Below are positions 1 to 9,089 of a stretch of 64,000 bases of DNA, piece after piece; positions within the stretch are counted from its first letter, which is position 1; each line of letters begins with the position of its first letter. The translations under genes were made by a program, and so were the position numbers. This DNA comes from Candidatus Wallbacteria bacterium (GTDB taxonomy: Bacteria; Muiribacteriota; JAQTZZ01): assembly GCA_028687545.1 (NCBI GenBank), contig JAQTZZ010000002.1:157926-221925 (forward strand). The letters run 5' to 3'. The notes beneath the pieces were generated by a model, which was not told the origin of the DNA, ran no database searches, and saw only the letters and a program-made list of their open reading frames with translations.

Positions 1-108
1 GAATACCGGTTTCAGGGCATCAATGGCCTTGAAAAAAAGTTCCACCCCGACGAAAGATACGATCAGCGGGAGAAAAATGCAGAGCATGACCAGTAAAAGC
101 AGTTCCAT
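1..108 (-). CDS. Partial gene, N-terminus of a membrane protein
   Basis: The reverse strand opens with ATG at 108 behind an AAGGGGATAAG ribosome-binding site and runs off the left edge after 36 codons. The visible peptide (MELLLLVMLCIFLPLIVSF...) is a hydrophobic segment that could be a membrane anchor or uncleaved signal. I do not recognise the family. It would be transcribed in the same direction as radA, which ends about 215 bases upstream. Only the first residues are available, so no function is proposed. Confidence 0.55.
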   Translation of the reverse strand, partial: MELLLLVMLCIFLPLIVSFVGVELFFKAIDALKPVF

Positions 109-322
109 CTTATCCCCTTGCCTTCGGCAGCTTTTTTTCTGAACTGAGTTGAGTATCTGAGACGGTATCAAGTATTGCCGTCAAACTCAGGAATTGTTCA
201 GACATTCTGCCTGAAGAATCGTATATAATACTCATCGGTACATATTGCATAAAAAATTATGCTAAACAATCCGCAAAATGTTTTTTCGAAAATCGGGAAA
301 ACTTTTTACTGAAGTCTCGAAT
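109..322. other. Intergenic gap with a small palindrome
   Basis: About 210 bases separate radA from the gene running off the edge. The stretch is AT-rich and contains a short perfect palindrome (GCATAA, four A, TTATGC at 247-262) that could act as a weak terminator for radA. No convincing promoter or RNA gene is visible. Confidence 0.35.
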
Positions 323-1669
323 TCAAAATCCTGCTTCTACCGCTTCTTCCAGAGAACAGACTTCAATTATTTCCACACCTTCAAAGGATTCGGTGATTTT
401 TTCCTTGCCTTTGGGGAGGATCATTTTTTGATAGCCGAGTTTCGCTCCTTCCCTGATCCGTTCATTCATGAAGGGTACTATCCTGATCTCAGAAGTCAGG
501 CTCAATTCTCCCAGACTGAACAGGCAACGCGGGGGTTTGTTCCTGAAAGACGAATAAACTGCAAGCGCTACTGCGAGATCTGAAGCAGGATCAAAAACTT
601 TAAGCCCGCCCACGACATTGACGTATACGTCGTATTCCGCTGTTTTTATTCCGAGATACTTTTCGATCACCGCGATAATGGAAAAAATCCTGGTGACTTC
701 GATACCCTGTGCAAGCCTCCGTCCATTACCGAATGAACTGTAATTAGTAAGACTCTCGATCTCGCAAAGCATCGGTCTGGTGCCTTCCATTGATGTCGTC
801 ACCTGTATTCCGGCCCTGGAAGCAGACCTGTCAGACAGGAACAGTTCAGCAGGGTTTAAGACTTCTGAAAGTCCCTGCCCGGTCATCTGGAAAATCCCGA
901 TTTCATTGGTGGAGCCGAAACGGTTTTTTACAGTGCGCAGGATCCGGAAATTGAACTTCCGTTCGCCTTCGAAATAGATCACTGTATCCACCATGTGCTC
1001 CAGAATCTTCGGGCCTGCAATGGTGCCCTCCTTGGTGACATGTCCCACGATGATCAGGCTGGTTCCGGATTCCTTGGCATGCGCCACCAGCTTCTGAGTG
1101 CATTCCCTGATTTGAGAGACAGTCCCTGGAGCGGATTCGCAGGAAGCGGTATTCATGGTCTGGATGGAATCAATCACCACTACGGCCGGCGAGTTGTTTT
1201 TAATGGCATCCAGTATGAATTCCACCGTGGTTTCAGGAAAGAGCAGCAGGCTGCCGGCCCCGGAAATTCCCAGGCGCTCAGCCCTCATTTTCAGCTGCTG
1301 CGGCGATTCTTCGCCCAGGACGTACATCACCTTGGCTTTAGCAGAAAGCAATGCAGACATCTGCAGAAGCAGAGTGGACTTGCCGATGCCCGGCTCACCC
1401 CCAACCAGTATCACTGATGCAGGTACTATCCCTCCGCCAAGGACGCGGTCGAATTCTCCGCAGCCGGTAGAAATCCGCTGATGGCTGATGCTTTCGATTT
1501 TTTCAAGTGACAGCACTGCAGCGGATTGATGCCCGGCAGTTTTGTGATTTTCGGTCTTCTCTTCGGTAAGAGAATTCCACTTGCCGCAGTCCGGACATTT
1601 GCCCAGCCACTTTGGGCTCTGAAAACCGCAGCTCTGGCAGGTGTAGATGATTTTATTCACTTGATTCAT
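323..1669 (-). CDS. radA: DNA repair protein RadA
   Basis: RadA is a RecA-like ATPase that helps process recombination intermediates and branch migration. The 448-residue protein has the usual order: N-terminal C4 zinc finger (two CxxC pairs around residues 11-28), a Walker A motif GEPGIGKST at 91-99, the RadA signature KNRFG in the middle, and a C-terminal Lon-protease-like domain. Length is normal for the family. Its ATG lies in an ATGA overlap with the upstream 133-residue membrane protein gene, suggesting translational coupling. Nothing is missing; this is a housekeeping gene. Confidence 0.97.
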   Translation of the reverse strand: MNQVNKIIYTCQSCGFQSPKWLGKCPDCGKWNSLTEEKTENHKTAGHQSAAVLSLEKIESISHQRISTGCGEFDRVLGGGIVPASVILVGGEPGIGKSTLLLQMSALLSAKAKVMYVLGEESPQQLKMRAERLGISGAGSLLLFPETTVEFILDAIKNNSPAVVVIDSIQTMNTASCESAPGTVSQIRECTQKLVAHAKESGTSLIIVGHVTKEGTIAGPKILEHMVDTVIYFEGERKFNFRILRTVKNRFGSTNEIGIFQMTGQGLSEVLNPAELFLSDRSASRAGIQVTTSMEGTRPMLCEIESLTNYSSFGNGRRLAQGIEVTRIFSIIAVIEKYLGIKTAEYDVYVNVVGGLKVFDPASDLAVALAVYSSFRNKPPRCLFSLGELSLTSEIRIVPFMNERIREGAKLGYQKMILPKGKEKITESFEGVEIIEVCSLEEAVEAGF

Positions 1670-2067
1670 CCGAAAAAATACTGCTTCAGTGCAGGCAGAG
1701 TATAGGTACCGCGCATCATTTCAAAATACAGGATGAGTAATACCTGAAAAACGAAATAGCAGGAATACAATCTGAAATCCGTCCTTCCGAAATAGCGCTC
1801 TGCAAGATAAACGAACCCGTTTGAATAAAACATGAAGAGTATCATCCCGCTGGAAATCAGGATCAGAATGGTCTGCAGGGAAAAATCCAGCACAAACAGG
1901 GATCCGATGAAAATCGCGAGTCCCAGCCCGAAAAAGAGATTGTTGTAATATGAGACAAGTTCGGTCCAGCGTTCTGGTTCAGACTTCCCGAGCGAGAGGA
2001 AAAGCGCAACCCCGCAGACCATCACAGTGGAAAGATAGACAGAGTTCAGTATCAGTTCTTCGTGCAT
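1666..2067 (-). CDS. Small four-helix membrane protein, unknown function
   Basis: The 133-residue protein is almost entirely hydrophobic, with about four membrane-spanning stretches (roughly residues 8-28, 42-60, 63-85 and 98-120) joined by short polar loops. I do not recognise a family. The stop codon overlaps the radA start by four bases, so the two are probably co-translated, but this does not by itself suggest a role in DNA repair. An SD-like AGGAG precedes the ATG at 2067. Confidence 0.75.
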   Translation of the reverse strand: MHEELILNSVYLSTVMVCGVALFLSLGKSEPERWTELVSYYNNLFFGLGLAIFIGSLFVLDFSLQTILILISSGMILFMFYSNGFVYLAERYFGRTDFRLYSCYFVFQVLLILYFEMMRGTYTLPALKQYFFG

Positions 2068-2178
2068 TTTTTCTCCTGATCAGCGAAAATCAACTTATCC
2101 TTCATTATTTATTCAGCATTAACAAATTGTCAACTTTTCGTGGGAAAGATCACTTTGCATTGCACCATAAATCTCTGT

Positions 2179-2703
2179 TCAGATCCAGTCAAGCAGATTC
2201 TCAAGCGATTCCACTACGCAGCAGTCCAGTCCAGCCACCTTGCCCTGCTCACTCTCCCCGTAACCTGTCAGCACCAGAAAGCTCTTCTTCAACCCGGCGT
2301 TGAGTCCGCAAAGGACGTCAGAGTGCTTGTCGCCCACGAGGAATGATGATTCAAGGTCCAGTACGTATCTGTCCCGGGCCTCAAAGATCATACCAGGTTC
2401 AGGCTTCCGGCAGCTGCAGGGTCCGCTGTAATCCGGATGATGCGGGCAGATCAGAAAATCGTCGATCAGTCCGCCTGATTTCCGATTCAGTTCTTCGTTT
2501 ACGGCCTGGGCAGCGGCCAGGTTGTACATCCCTTTGGCGATCCCGGCCTGGTTTGTCACAACGAGCAGGAGAAATCCCATTTCTTTCAGTTTTTTCAGGA
2601 CTTCCGGAACACCGGGTAACAATGCAACTGCAGCCGGATCGTGCAGGTAGTTCCGTTCAACTATCAAGGTCCCGTCACGGTCAAAAAAGAAAGCTTTTTT
2701 CAT
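2179..2703 (-). CDS. gmhB: D-glycero-D-manno-heptose 1,7-bisphosphate 7-phosphatase
   Basis: GmhB removes the 7-phosphate from heptose bisphosphate during synthesis of the nucleotide-activated heptose used in LPS cores. The 174-residue HAD-superfamily protein has the DRDGT nucleophile motif at 8-12, TNQ at 50-52, a zinc-binding cluster formed by Cys86, His88, Cys96 and Cys98 that distinguishes GmhB from other HAD enzymes, and GDKHSD near 124-129. Length is typical. It lies 11 bases downstream of a GT4 glycosyltransferase, consistent with one envelope-sugar operon (rfbG, GT4, gmhB). The rest of the heptose pathway is not in the window. A histidinol-phosphatase-type HAD is the main alternative. 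Confidence 0.9.
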   Translation of the reverse strand: MKKAFFFDRDGTLIVERNYLHDPAAVALLPGVPEVLKKLKEMGFLLLVVTNQAGIAKGMYNLAAAQAVNEELNRKSGGLIDDFLICPHHPDYSGPCSCRKPEPGMIFEARDRYVLDLESSFLVGDKHSDVLCGLNAGLKKSFLVLTGYGESEQGKVAGLDCCVVESLENLLDWI

Positions 2704-2714
2704 CTCAAAAGCCC

Positions 2715-3776
2715 TCAGCTTCCGATTCCCAGAACTTTTTCATAGGCTGAAAGAGTTTTCCTGGCTGTTTTCTCCCAGGTGAATTCTTTGCTGACTCTCT
2801 CTTTCAGACGGCTGTTAGGCTGGGCTTTCCAGGCCCCTCTTAAAGCCTCCGCAATGCTGTCGACATTTCCCGGATCGCAGTAAAAGGCTTGATCCCCGAA
2901 ATATTCCCTGGTGCACCCACCTTCGGTCACCACGAGCCTGCAGCCGAACAGGGCTGCCTCCAGCGAGGCGAGTCCTGGAGTTTCGAACCAGCTGGGCAGG
3001 GCATGTACCCTGGCCCTGCGATAAAACTTGCAAAGTTCCCGCTGCGGCATCGCCGATAATATTTCAGCGTTCCGGCCCTTCTCAAGCATGATTTTCGCAT
3101 AAAGCTTCCGGTAACGCTTTTTCCCTGAAACAGAGCCGATGATCACTAGCGGCAGGTCGAGAAGGTTGGCGGCCCGGACCAGATTCAACCTGTTCTTGCG
3201 GTCATCGATCCTGCCGACAGAGAGAACGAAATCCTCGAAGTCAATCCCTGGAGGGGATTCATCTCCTGTGGTCTCAACCAGATCCGAGTCGACGGCGTTC
3301 GGGATCACCACAGCTTCAGCGGTTTTCCCGAAAAACCGCTCGAGATTGGAGATTTCCGCTCTGGAATTCGGCAGCAGCAGATCCACCCGGGAGAGGACGT
3401 CTCTGATCGCCTGGTAGTTTTTCAGGCTGGTGCTGCCTCCCCTGAACCTGCGGAAAGCTCTTTTAAAACCGAGCGAAAGGAAATCGATCAAATCCTGGGC
3501 AAGGTGCCGCAGCGGAATCTCCTGGTACCAGAAAACAGTGGAAAGGACGACTGGAGGCCGATTCGCCGGAAGTGCGTTAAAAAAAGAGATTACCTCATCC
3601 GAAAATCGGAAAAGGTGTATCAGGTCGCATTCTTTGGATTCAGCCGGATGGTTGAGGTACCGCACCTCACAGCCAAGTTTCCTCAAGTGCTGAGCAGTTT
3701 TATAGATCTGGGTCTCGGCACCCCCAGTCCGGAATTCCAGCCCTTCCAGAAGTTCAGAATAGAAGCCGATTTTCAA
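2715..3776 (-). CDS. Glycosyltransferase family 4
   Basis: A GT-B fold glycosyltransferase, probably adding a sugar to a surface polysaccharide or LPS. The C-terminal half has the GT4 pattern: SVGRIDDRKN, then an acidic E-x7-E stretch (FETPGLASLEA) that binds the nucleotide sugar. The longest frame reaches 3836, but that overlaps rfbG by 59 bases. A TTG at 3776, one base after the rfbG stop, gives the conserved start (M)KIGFYSE and a 353-residue protein, so I prefer it. It is sandwiched between rfbG and gmhB on the same strand, so co-transcription is likely. Donor and acceptor sugars cannot be told from sequence. Confidence 0.87.
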   Translation of the reverse strand: MKIGFYSELLEGLEFRTGGAETQIYKTAQHLRKLGCEVRYLNHPAESKECDLIHLFRFSDEVISFFNALPANRPPVVLSTVFWYQEIPLRHLAQDLIDFLSLGFKRAFRRFRGGSTSLKNYQAIRDVLSRVDLLLPNSRAEISNLERFFGKTAEAVVIPNAVDSDLVETTGDESPPGIDFEDFVLSVGRIDDRKNRLNLVRAANLLDLPLVIIGSVSGKKRYRKLYAKIMLEKGRNAEILSAMPQRELCKFYRRARVHALPSWFETPGLASLEAALFGCRLVVTEGGCTREYFGDQAFYCDPGNVDSIAEALRGAWKAQPNSRLKERVSKEFTWEKTARKTLSAYEKVLGIGS

Positions 3777-3777
3777 A

Positions 3778-4845
3778 CTACTTAATTCCCTGTAAAGTCT
3801 GATAATCATCGATCTGTGCGTCAGTGAGAGCCGCAAGATCGGTTTTTTTCAGATAAAACGCCTTATACCAGTCGCAAGTATTGCTGATCATCCGTTCCTG
3901 CAAGAGCAATGGATGCCAGCCGAGCCGGAAAAAGGCCTTGTCGCAATTCAGCCTTAGAATATTCGCTTCCTGAAACGAACCGCCAGAAGCGCGATAAGCG
4001 TTTTCCGGCTTGTCAAAGCCCCAGATCTCACTCATTTTTCTCACAAGTGTTTCCACGATGAGGTTCCCGGATGCCTGAGGACCGAAGTTGAAACTTTCGC
4101 CGCTTGGAACTTTTCCTGTAAACAAAGCCTCAGCAAGCAGCAGGTACCCTCGCAGCGGCTCAAGCACATGCTGCCAGGGCCTGACTGACTGGGGATTGCG
4201 GATCAGCACGGGTTCCCCCTTGCTCCAGGCTCTGACACAGTCCGGCACAAGCCTGTCAGGGGCCCAGTCGCCGCCTCCGATCACGTTTCCGGCTCTGACC
4301 GAAGCTATCTTGACAGGCAGATTCCCGAAAAAAGAACGGGAATATGATGAAAACACGATTTCAGCGGCCCCTTTGGAAGCGCTGTAAACATCTCTTCCCC
4401 CGAGCCTGTCGTTTTCCCGATAGCCAAAGTCCCAGTCCTTGTTTTCATAGCATTTATCGCTGGAGACGATTACTGCAGCGCAGGGATAAGCCAGTTCTCT
4501 CAAGGATTCCAGCAGATTGGCGGTTCCCATGATGTTTGAGGAGAAAGTTTCAATCGGATCGGCATACCCTTTGGAAACAATGGCCTGCGCCGCCAGATGG
4601 AAGACGAATTCCGGCTGGATGTCGGAGATGATTTTCCTGAGGATTCTCAGATCCCTGATATCTGCAACATAATGGATGATCCGGCGCTCCAGGTTCAGTG
4701 TCTCGAACATTGAGGGAGAACTGGGCACATCTTTAGATACTCCATATACTTTTGCACCAGCCCGGACCAGCCAGGCTGTAAGCCAGGAACCCTTGAACCC
4801 GGTGTTGCCGGTGATCAGTACTTTCCTGTCGCGGAAAAAATCCAT
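3778..4845 (-). CDS. rfbG: CDP-glucose 4,6-dehydratase
   Basis: This NAD-dependent SDR enzyme converts CDP-glucose to CDP-4-keto-6-deoxyglucose, the entry point to CDP-linked deoxysugars. The 355-residue protein has the nucleotide-binding GNTGFKGSW near residues 13-21, the SSDKCY motif and the catalytic YxxxK (YSASK). The long FKGSW form and C-terminal region fit RfbG better than dTDP-glucose dehydratase (RmlB). A GGGAGGA ribosome-binding site precedes ATG 4845. The partner CDP-glucose synthase (RfbF) is not in the window. The 3,5-epimerase, C-methyltransferase and epimerase/reductase at 10.1-12.8 kb could act on its product. Confidence 0.93.
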   Translation of the reverse strand: MDFFRDRKVLITGNTGFKGSWLTAWLVRAGAKVYGVSKDVPSSPSMFETLNLERRIIHYVADIRDLRILRKIISDIQPEFVFHLAAQAIVSKGYADPIETFSSNIMGTANLLESLRELAYPCAAVIVSSDKCYENKDWDFGYRENDRLGGRDVYSASKGAAEIVFSSYSRSFFGNLPVKIASVRAGNVIGGGDWAPDRLVPDCVRAWSKGEPVLIRNPQSVRPWQHVLEPLRGYLLLAEALFTGKVPSGESFNFGPQASGNLIVETLVRKMSEIWGFDKPENAYRASGGSFQEANILRLNCDKAFFRLGWHPLLLQERMISNTCDWYKAFYLKKTDLAALTDAQIDDYQTLQGIK

Positions 4846-4955
4846 CAGTCCTCCCAGACAAGTGAGAATGATATATCTCCTGCATTCACCCGCAGGTTAT
4901 TTGTCGCTCAATCCAGATTTTATCATAAATCCTGCAATTTCATCAATTCAGAGAG

Positions 4956-4984
4956 TGGATAAAATCTTGTTTCTGAGATACAAT
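4956..4984 (+). promoter_or_regulatory. Promoter abutting GT9 start codon
   Basis: TGGATA at 4956-4961 and TACAAT at 4979-4984 are separated by 17 bases. The predicted transcription start falls at or next to ATG 4992, only seven bases past the -10. No Shine-Dalgarno sequence lies between, so the mRNA would be leaderless. Confidence 0.55.
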
Positions 4985-4991
4985 TCGTGTC

Positions 4992-6029
4992 ATGGGAAAC
5001 AAGAAAATCCTGGTGATCGCGGCCTACGCAGGAATCGGAGATTTTTTCCTGTCCCTGCCGATGTTCGAAACCCTGCATCAGCAATACAACACGAAATTCG
5101 ACATCCTGGTGCGCTCTGACGCCAGATTTCTGCCGTTTATCAGGACTGTCGACCTGTTCAGCCATGTCTATATTTATGACCGCAAAGGAAAGCACAGTTC
5201 CTTTTCAGCCCAGTTCAGGCTCCTCAGAAGGTTGCGCCGGCAGAATTATGAGATCGGATTCACCCTTCATCCAGGCAAGCGCTATGTCCTGATGCTGTAT
5301 CTGTCCGGAGCTGAAATCCGTGTCGGCGGATATGAATACTCTTTTCTCAAATATTTCCTGACCCACCCGGTCCCGGACCTTAAGGCCGACCCGATCTTTT
5401 TCAGGAAATTCCAGGCAGGGGAAGTCCATGGACTGGACTGTTTTTTCTATTTTCTGGACTGCCTGGGCTTGAAATACGAGCGGAAAAAACCGGTAGTGTC
5501 CCTTGGAGAAATCGAAAAAAGTGCCGCTATCCTGATTTCCGGACTGAATAAGCCTCTGATCGGCATCAACACCGGATCTTCAGGCGAAGCCAAAAACTGG
5601 CCGCTGGAGAATTTTCTCGCTCTTGCTGAAAATCTCAAGAAGGAAAAAAAGGCTTCTCTGATCTTTTTCGGCGGTCCGGGAGAGGCCGATAAATTTTCGG
5701 TTTTTAAAAGCAGATTCCCTGCTGATCTGTATGCCATCGGAAACGATTTCCCGATTCTTCTCAACACAGCCCTCCTGAAAAAATGCGACCTGCTGATCTC
5801 CAACGACACAGGCCTGGTGCACATCGCCTCATTTTTCGATCTGCCTGTCATCTCCATCGGTGGAGGCGCAAGAACAGGCAAGGCTTTTCTGGCCTGGAGC
5901 AAAAAATCCCGTAATCTTCTTGAATCAGTTGACTGCAATCTGCTCTGCAGAGAATGCGGCAATTGTGCCTGCGTAAAGAATATCAGGGTAGAGAGTGTGC
6001 TGAAGGCTGTGGATGAACTGCTTTCGTAG
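4992..6029 (+). CDS. Glycosyltransferase family 9 (heptosyltransferase-like)
   Basis: A 345-residue GT-B glycosyltransferase of the ADP-heptose:LPS heptosyltransferase family. It has the N-terminal G-I-G-D motif (AYAGIGDFFLSLP), the central GINTGSSGEAKNWP substrate loop and the ISNDTGLVHIA motif near residue 270 typical of GT9. The Cys-rich C-terminus (CxxxCxxCxC) is also common in GT9 members. It probably adds heptose to the LPS inner core, in line with gmhB nearby. It is convergent with the GT4 gene at 6050, and its stop codon sits in a shared palindrome. It appears to be expressed from its own promoter without a leader. Confidence 0.9.
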   Translation: MGNKKILVIAAYAGIGDFFLSLPMFETLHQQYNTKFDILVRSDARFLPFIRTVDLFSHVYIYDRKGKHSSFSAQFRLLRRLRRQNYEIGFTLHPGKRYVLMLYLSGAEIRVGGYEYSFLKYFLTHPVPDLKADPIFFRKFQAGEVHGLDCFFYFLDCLGLKYERKKPVVSLGEIEKSAAILISGLNKPLIGINTGSSGEAKNWPLENFLALAENLKKEKKASLIFFGGPGEADKFSVFKSRFPADLYAIGNDFPILLNTALLKKCDLLISNDTGLVHIASFFDLPVISIGGGARTGKAFLAWSKKSRNLLESVDCNLLCRECGNCACVKNIRVESVLKAVDELLS

Positions 6030-6053
6030 GGAACGGTCGCGACTGTTCCCTAC
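6026..6053. terminator. Palindrome spanning two convergent stop codons
   Basis: GTAGGGAAC, G, GTCG / CGAC, T, GTTCCCTAC forms a near-perfect 28-base palindrome with one mismatch. The TAG stops of the GT9 gene (6027-6029) and the opposing GT4 gene (6050-6052) are both inside it. It lacks a T-run, so it may be a bidirectional processing or rho-assisted site rather than a classical terminator. Confidence 0.5.
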
Positions 6054-7225
6054 TCCCGGCAGAGATTCTCAATTATCTCTAAAAATCTCGCGGAAATCAC
6101 GCTGGTGTCGAAGAGGCGCACTGCACGCTCGCGGGCCATTTTTCCGAGCCTGGCGGCAGATCCGGGATGGGCGACCAGATTCAGCACCGCACCGCAGATT
6201 TCCGCGGCACTGCGCTCATGCACAAGCACCGCTGCGTCCCCGACCACTTCCGGGATCGAGCCGCAGTAAGTAGTGACGATCGGAAGCTCACAGCTCATGG
6301 CTTCCACCAGTGCGATCCCGAACTGCTCTTCCCAGCTTTTCAAGGAAATGCTGCCGTGGATAAACACATCTGCCAGATTCAGGTATCTGCACAAATCCTT
6401 GTTGGGTATGAAACCGGTGAACCTGGAACATTTATCAAGTCCCATTTTCCGGGCCTGTTCGAGATAACTGTCAAACAGCTTGCCGTTTCCCAGATAGTAA
6501 TGGACAAAGCTGAAACCTTTCTTTTTCATGATCCCGTCAGCTTCGAGCAGGAAATCCAGACCTTTATTCTCTTCAATCTTTCCCACTGTCATCAAAACAG
6601 TTTCTCCGGAAAGTCCAAGCTCTCCGACCAGGTTCATGTCCTTGGGCTTTTTCCGGAAATTATCAGTATAAATGCCGTCATACAGCACAACCGACCGACC
6701 AGGATCAACTCCTTCGATGATTTCCTTGTTTCTGATCCTGTTTGTCCAGGGCAGGAAAAGATTAGTCTCCCTGTTGATGGCTTTCCAGACATGGCGCATG
6801 TCAGACTTGCCCTGATAAAGGAAGGGAATGGTCTCAGCGTCGCGGAAGATAGTCTTATATCTGTAGTGATGCTCTTTCCTGAGCTTCAGCACGCAATAAG
6901 CTTCAAGGTCGCCCAGTGGGATGCAAAGGTCCATCTCAGCGAGAAAGCCGTCGTCAAAGCAGGGATATTCGGCCGACCTCCCGATAAAAAATTCAGGTCT
7001 GATCGGCGTAGCCAGCTTCCAGACTTCATACAGAGCCTTGCGGAAAAAGTTCCTGTTTTTCCTCTCCTGATTCGGGTAACAGCAGTTTACGCAACAGAGA
7101 TTTCCTTCCCTGCCTTCGAAATAATATTTGTCTGTGATCCAAAAAAATTCATGCTTTTTAAAAGCTTCCGCAAAAATCCTGATTTCGCGGATATCCACGA
7201 GGTTGGACAGCACTGCGATCTTCAT
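6050..7225 (-). CDS. Glycosyltransferase family 4
   Basis: A 391-residue GT-B enzyme. Its C-terminal domain contains TVGKIEENKG around residue 233, a GFIPNKDL loop, and the donor-binding E-x7-E (EQFGIALVEAM) followed by SIPEVV, all typical of GT4. It likely transfers a hexose during polysaccharide or LPS core assembly. Its start overlaps the stop of the GT2 gene at 7222 by four bases, so the two form a translationally coupled pair. A long opposite-strand open frame covering the same region has no recognisable features and is a shadow. Confidence 0.9.
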   Translation of the reverse strand: MKIAVLSNLVDIREIRIFAEAFKKHEFFWITDKYYFEGREGNLCCVNCCYPNQERKNRNFFRKALYEVWKLATPIRPEFFIGRSAEYPCFDDGFLAEMDLCIPLGDLEAYCVLKLRKEHHYRYKTIFRDAETIPFLYQGKSDMRHVWKAINRETNLFLPWTNRIRNKEIIEGVDPGRSVVLYDGIYTDNFRKKPKDMNLVGELGLSGETVLMTVGKIEENKGLDFLLEADGIMKKKGFSFVHYYLGNGKLFDSYLEQARKMGLDKCSRFTGFIPNKDLCRYLNLADVFIHGSISLKSWEEQFGIALVEAMSCELPIVTTYCGSIPEVVGDAAVLVHERSAAEICGAVLNLVAHPGSAARLGKMARERAVRLFDTSVISARFLEIIENLCRE

Positions 7226-7983
7226 GTCCCACCCTCTTTTCGGGACTTGTCCAGGTAGAAAGCGTAAATCAGCCCGGTATGGAAAGATTCCAGCAGGCAG
7301 AGGTAAAAACCGCGGATCCCGTCCCTGTATCCAAACTTCTGAAAATAGCGCTTGGCAAATGATTTCAACATTCTATGGATCACAAAGAAAGGGGTGATTC
7401 TCCTGGAAAATCCATCCTGGCTGAGCTTCTCACCCTCAATCGCCGCATACCGGATTGTTTTTAGCGTAAACTGGTAGAGGTCACGCGCATTATCATGATA
7501 GCACCAGCCGGATAACCGCCCTACTGATCCGGCATAATCAAGAGATTCATGCACTGGTTTGTGGAAACGGCCGCTGCCTCGCCTGAACAGGCGGGGCATT
7601 GAAGTGTAAGTGTTGTAATCGCAATATAGAATTATCTCGCCCAGGAACAGATGCTTCCGTTTGAAATCATAAGCCTCATGTTCAGGCCTGTCCAGAGTGC
7701 TCCTGATGCTTTTCACCAGTTTTTCGGACAGATATTCATCGGAATCCAGCATCAGGATCCAGTCTCCTGAACATTGATCAATGCCGAAATTCCTCTGTTC
7801 CGAGAAATCGACCATTTTTCTGCGAAAGGTTTTAGCCTTGGGAAGATCGTCCAGCTGATTGAGCGTACCGTCTGAACTGAAATCGTCTACAATCACAAAC
7901 TCATCGGCGATTTCATAGGCTGAGAATACAGCCTTCTTGACCGTTTCTTCGCAATTTTTCGTGAGCATCACCACGGAGAGCAT
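7222..7983 (-). CDS. Glycosyltransferase family 2, LPS-core type
   Basis: A 253-residue GT-A enzyme with the N-terminal LSVVMLTKNCEETV and the nucleotide-binding VIVDDFSSDGT, followed by the DxD-like LDSDEYL near residue 80. The overall layout, including HKPVHESL and an unusually short C-terminus, resembles the WaaE/KdtX group of LPS core glucosyltransferases. This assignment is by resemblance only. A TTTGGAGA ribosome-binding site precedes ATG 7983. It heads a two-gene operon with the GT4 at 6050. Confidence 0.88.
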   Translation of the reverse strand: MLSVVMLTKNCEETVKKAVFSAYEIADEFVIVDDFSSDGTLNQLDDLPKAKTFRRKMVDFSEQRNFGIDQCSGDWILMLDSDEYLSEKLVKSIRSTLDRPEHEAYDFKRKHLFLGEIILYCDYNTYTSMPRLFRRGSGRFHKPVHESLDYAGSVGRLSGWCYHDNARDLYQFTLKTIRYAAIEGEKLSQDGFSRRITPFFVIHRMLKSFAKRYFQKFGYRDGIRGFYLCLLESFHTGLIYAFYLDKSRKEGGT

Positions 7984-8080
7984 GCTGTCTCCAAATATTT
8001 TTCAGCTATGTATTGTCTCAATATATGGGCTCCCAAAAGCAAAGTCAACAGCAGCCTGCCGATATTTATGAGGCTGTTGC

Positions 8081-8109
8081 TTGATTCAAGCCTGAGACAC
8101 GCATATAAT
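8081..8109 (+). promoter_or_regulatory. Strong promoter abutting methyltransferase start
   Basis: TTGATT at 8081-8086, a 17-base spacer, then a perfect TATAAT at 8104-8109. The preferred ATG (8116) follows the -10 by six bases and no ribosome-binding site is visible, so transcription should start at the A of the ATG or within a base or two. Confidence 0.65.
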
Positions 8110-8115
8110 TTTCTC

Positions 8116-9089
8116 ATGATTTGCGCGATCTGCGGTTTTTCCCGGAACCGGCTCTTCAGAGTAAAAGAGATGATGTTTGGCTTTCCCGAGGAATTCGATT
8201 ATTTCGAGTGCGGATCATGCGGCTGTGTCCAGATTGCGGCAGTGCCTGACGACCTGTCCAGATATTATCCAGATAATTATTACAGCTATAACCGGATAGC
8301 CGGGAATGAAGAACCCGGTTTCAGGAGTTTCTGCAGATCTATCAGGAACAACCTGAAATTTTTTCGGGAATCATTGATCTGCAGAAGTACCCCGGTTTTG
8401 AGGTCCCCCCTGTTTGCAATCTTTAAAAGCCAGGATCTGCAGCTTCTGTTCAGGACCGGAATCACTGTCGATTCATCGATCCTGGACGTGGGATGCGGGA
8501 CAGGCGCTTATCTTTCAAGGCTTTCTGCCATCGGATTCAAAAACCTGCTTGGAATTGACCCTTATTTGAAATCCGACATCCGATATAAAAGCGGCCTCAG
8601 AATCCTCAAAAAAACAGTCCATGATCTGCAGGACCAGTTTGATCTTGTGATGCTTCATCACTCCCTCGAGCATATCCCGGACCAGCTCGCGACTCTCACA
8701 GCGTGCCAGCGACTTTTGAAAAGCGGCGGAGCCTGTCTTGTCCGGATTCCTGTGGCAGATTCTTACTGTTATCAAAGGTATGGGAAAAACTGGGTCAACC
8801 TGGATGCTCCCAGGCATCTCTTCCTGCATACTGCAAAAAGCCTGGCACTGATTTCAGGGAAAGCCGGTTTCAGGATCAGGGAAATCAATTATGACTCCAG
8901 TGATTTTTCTCTCTGGGGATAGAGCAGTATGAAAAAAACATCCCGCTGCGAGCGGAAAACTCTTACAGTGAAAATCCAGCCAAATCTATTTTCTCCAGGA
9001 CCCAGATTCTCGATTTCAGGATACAGGCGGAAAGCCTGAATCTGGAAAAGAAAGGTGATCTGGCAGCCTTTATCCTAAGAAAGGACTGA
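8116..9089 (+). CDS. SAM-dependent methyltransferase with a frameshift near 8920
   Basis: A class I methyltransferase with an N-terminal two-CxxC zinc motif (CAICG ... CGSCG), the SAM-binding ILDVGCGTGAY and HHSLEHIPD. ATG 8116 (MICAICG) is preferred over upstream starts because it has the promoter at 8104 and begins the zinc motif. The first frame ends at TAG 8920-8922 just after SLWG. The next frame continues from GAG 8922 as EQYEKNIPLR ... to a TGA at 9087-9089. Related methyltransferases continue with a similar W-G-S-E-Q-Y segment and a GDxAxFxLxK-like end, which the second frame has (GDLAAFILRK). One base appears lost near 8920, through mutation or sequencing error. It lies directly upstream of a GT2 gene. 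Confidence 0.75.

Noticed and set aside
995-1417. Open frame inside radA on the other strand
   Set aside because: Shadow of radA codon usage; no motifs and no ribosome-binding site.
6167-7258. Long opposite-strand open frame across the GT4 gene
   Set aside because: It has no recognisable motif, whereas the reverse-strand gene has clear GT4 motifs and coupling to its neighbour.
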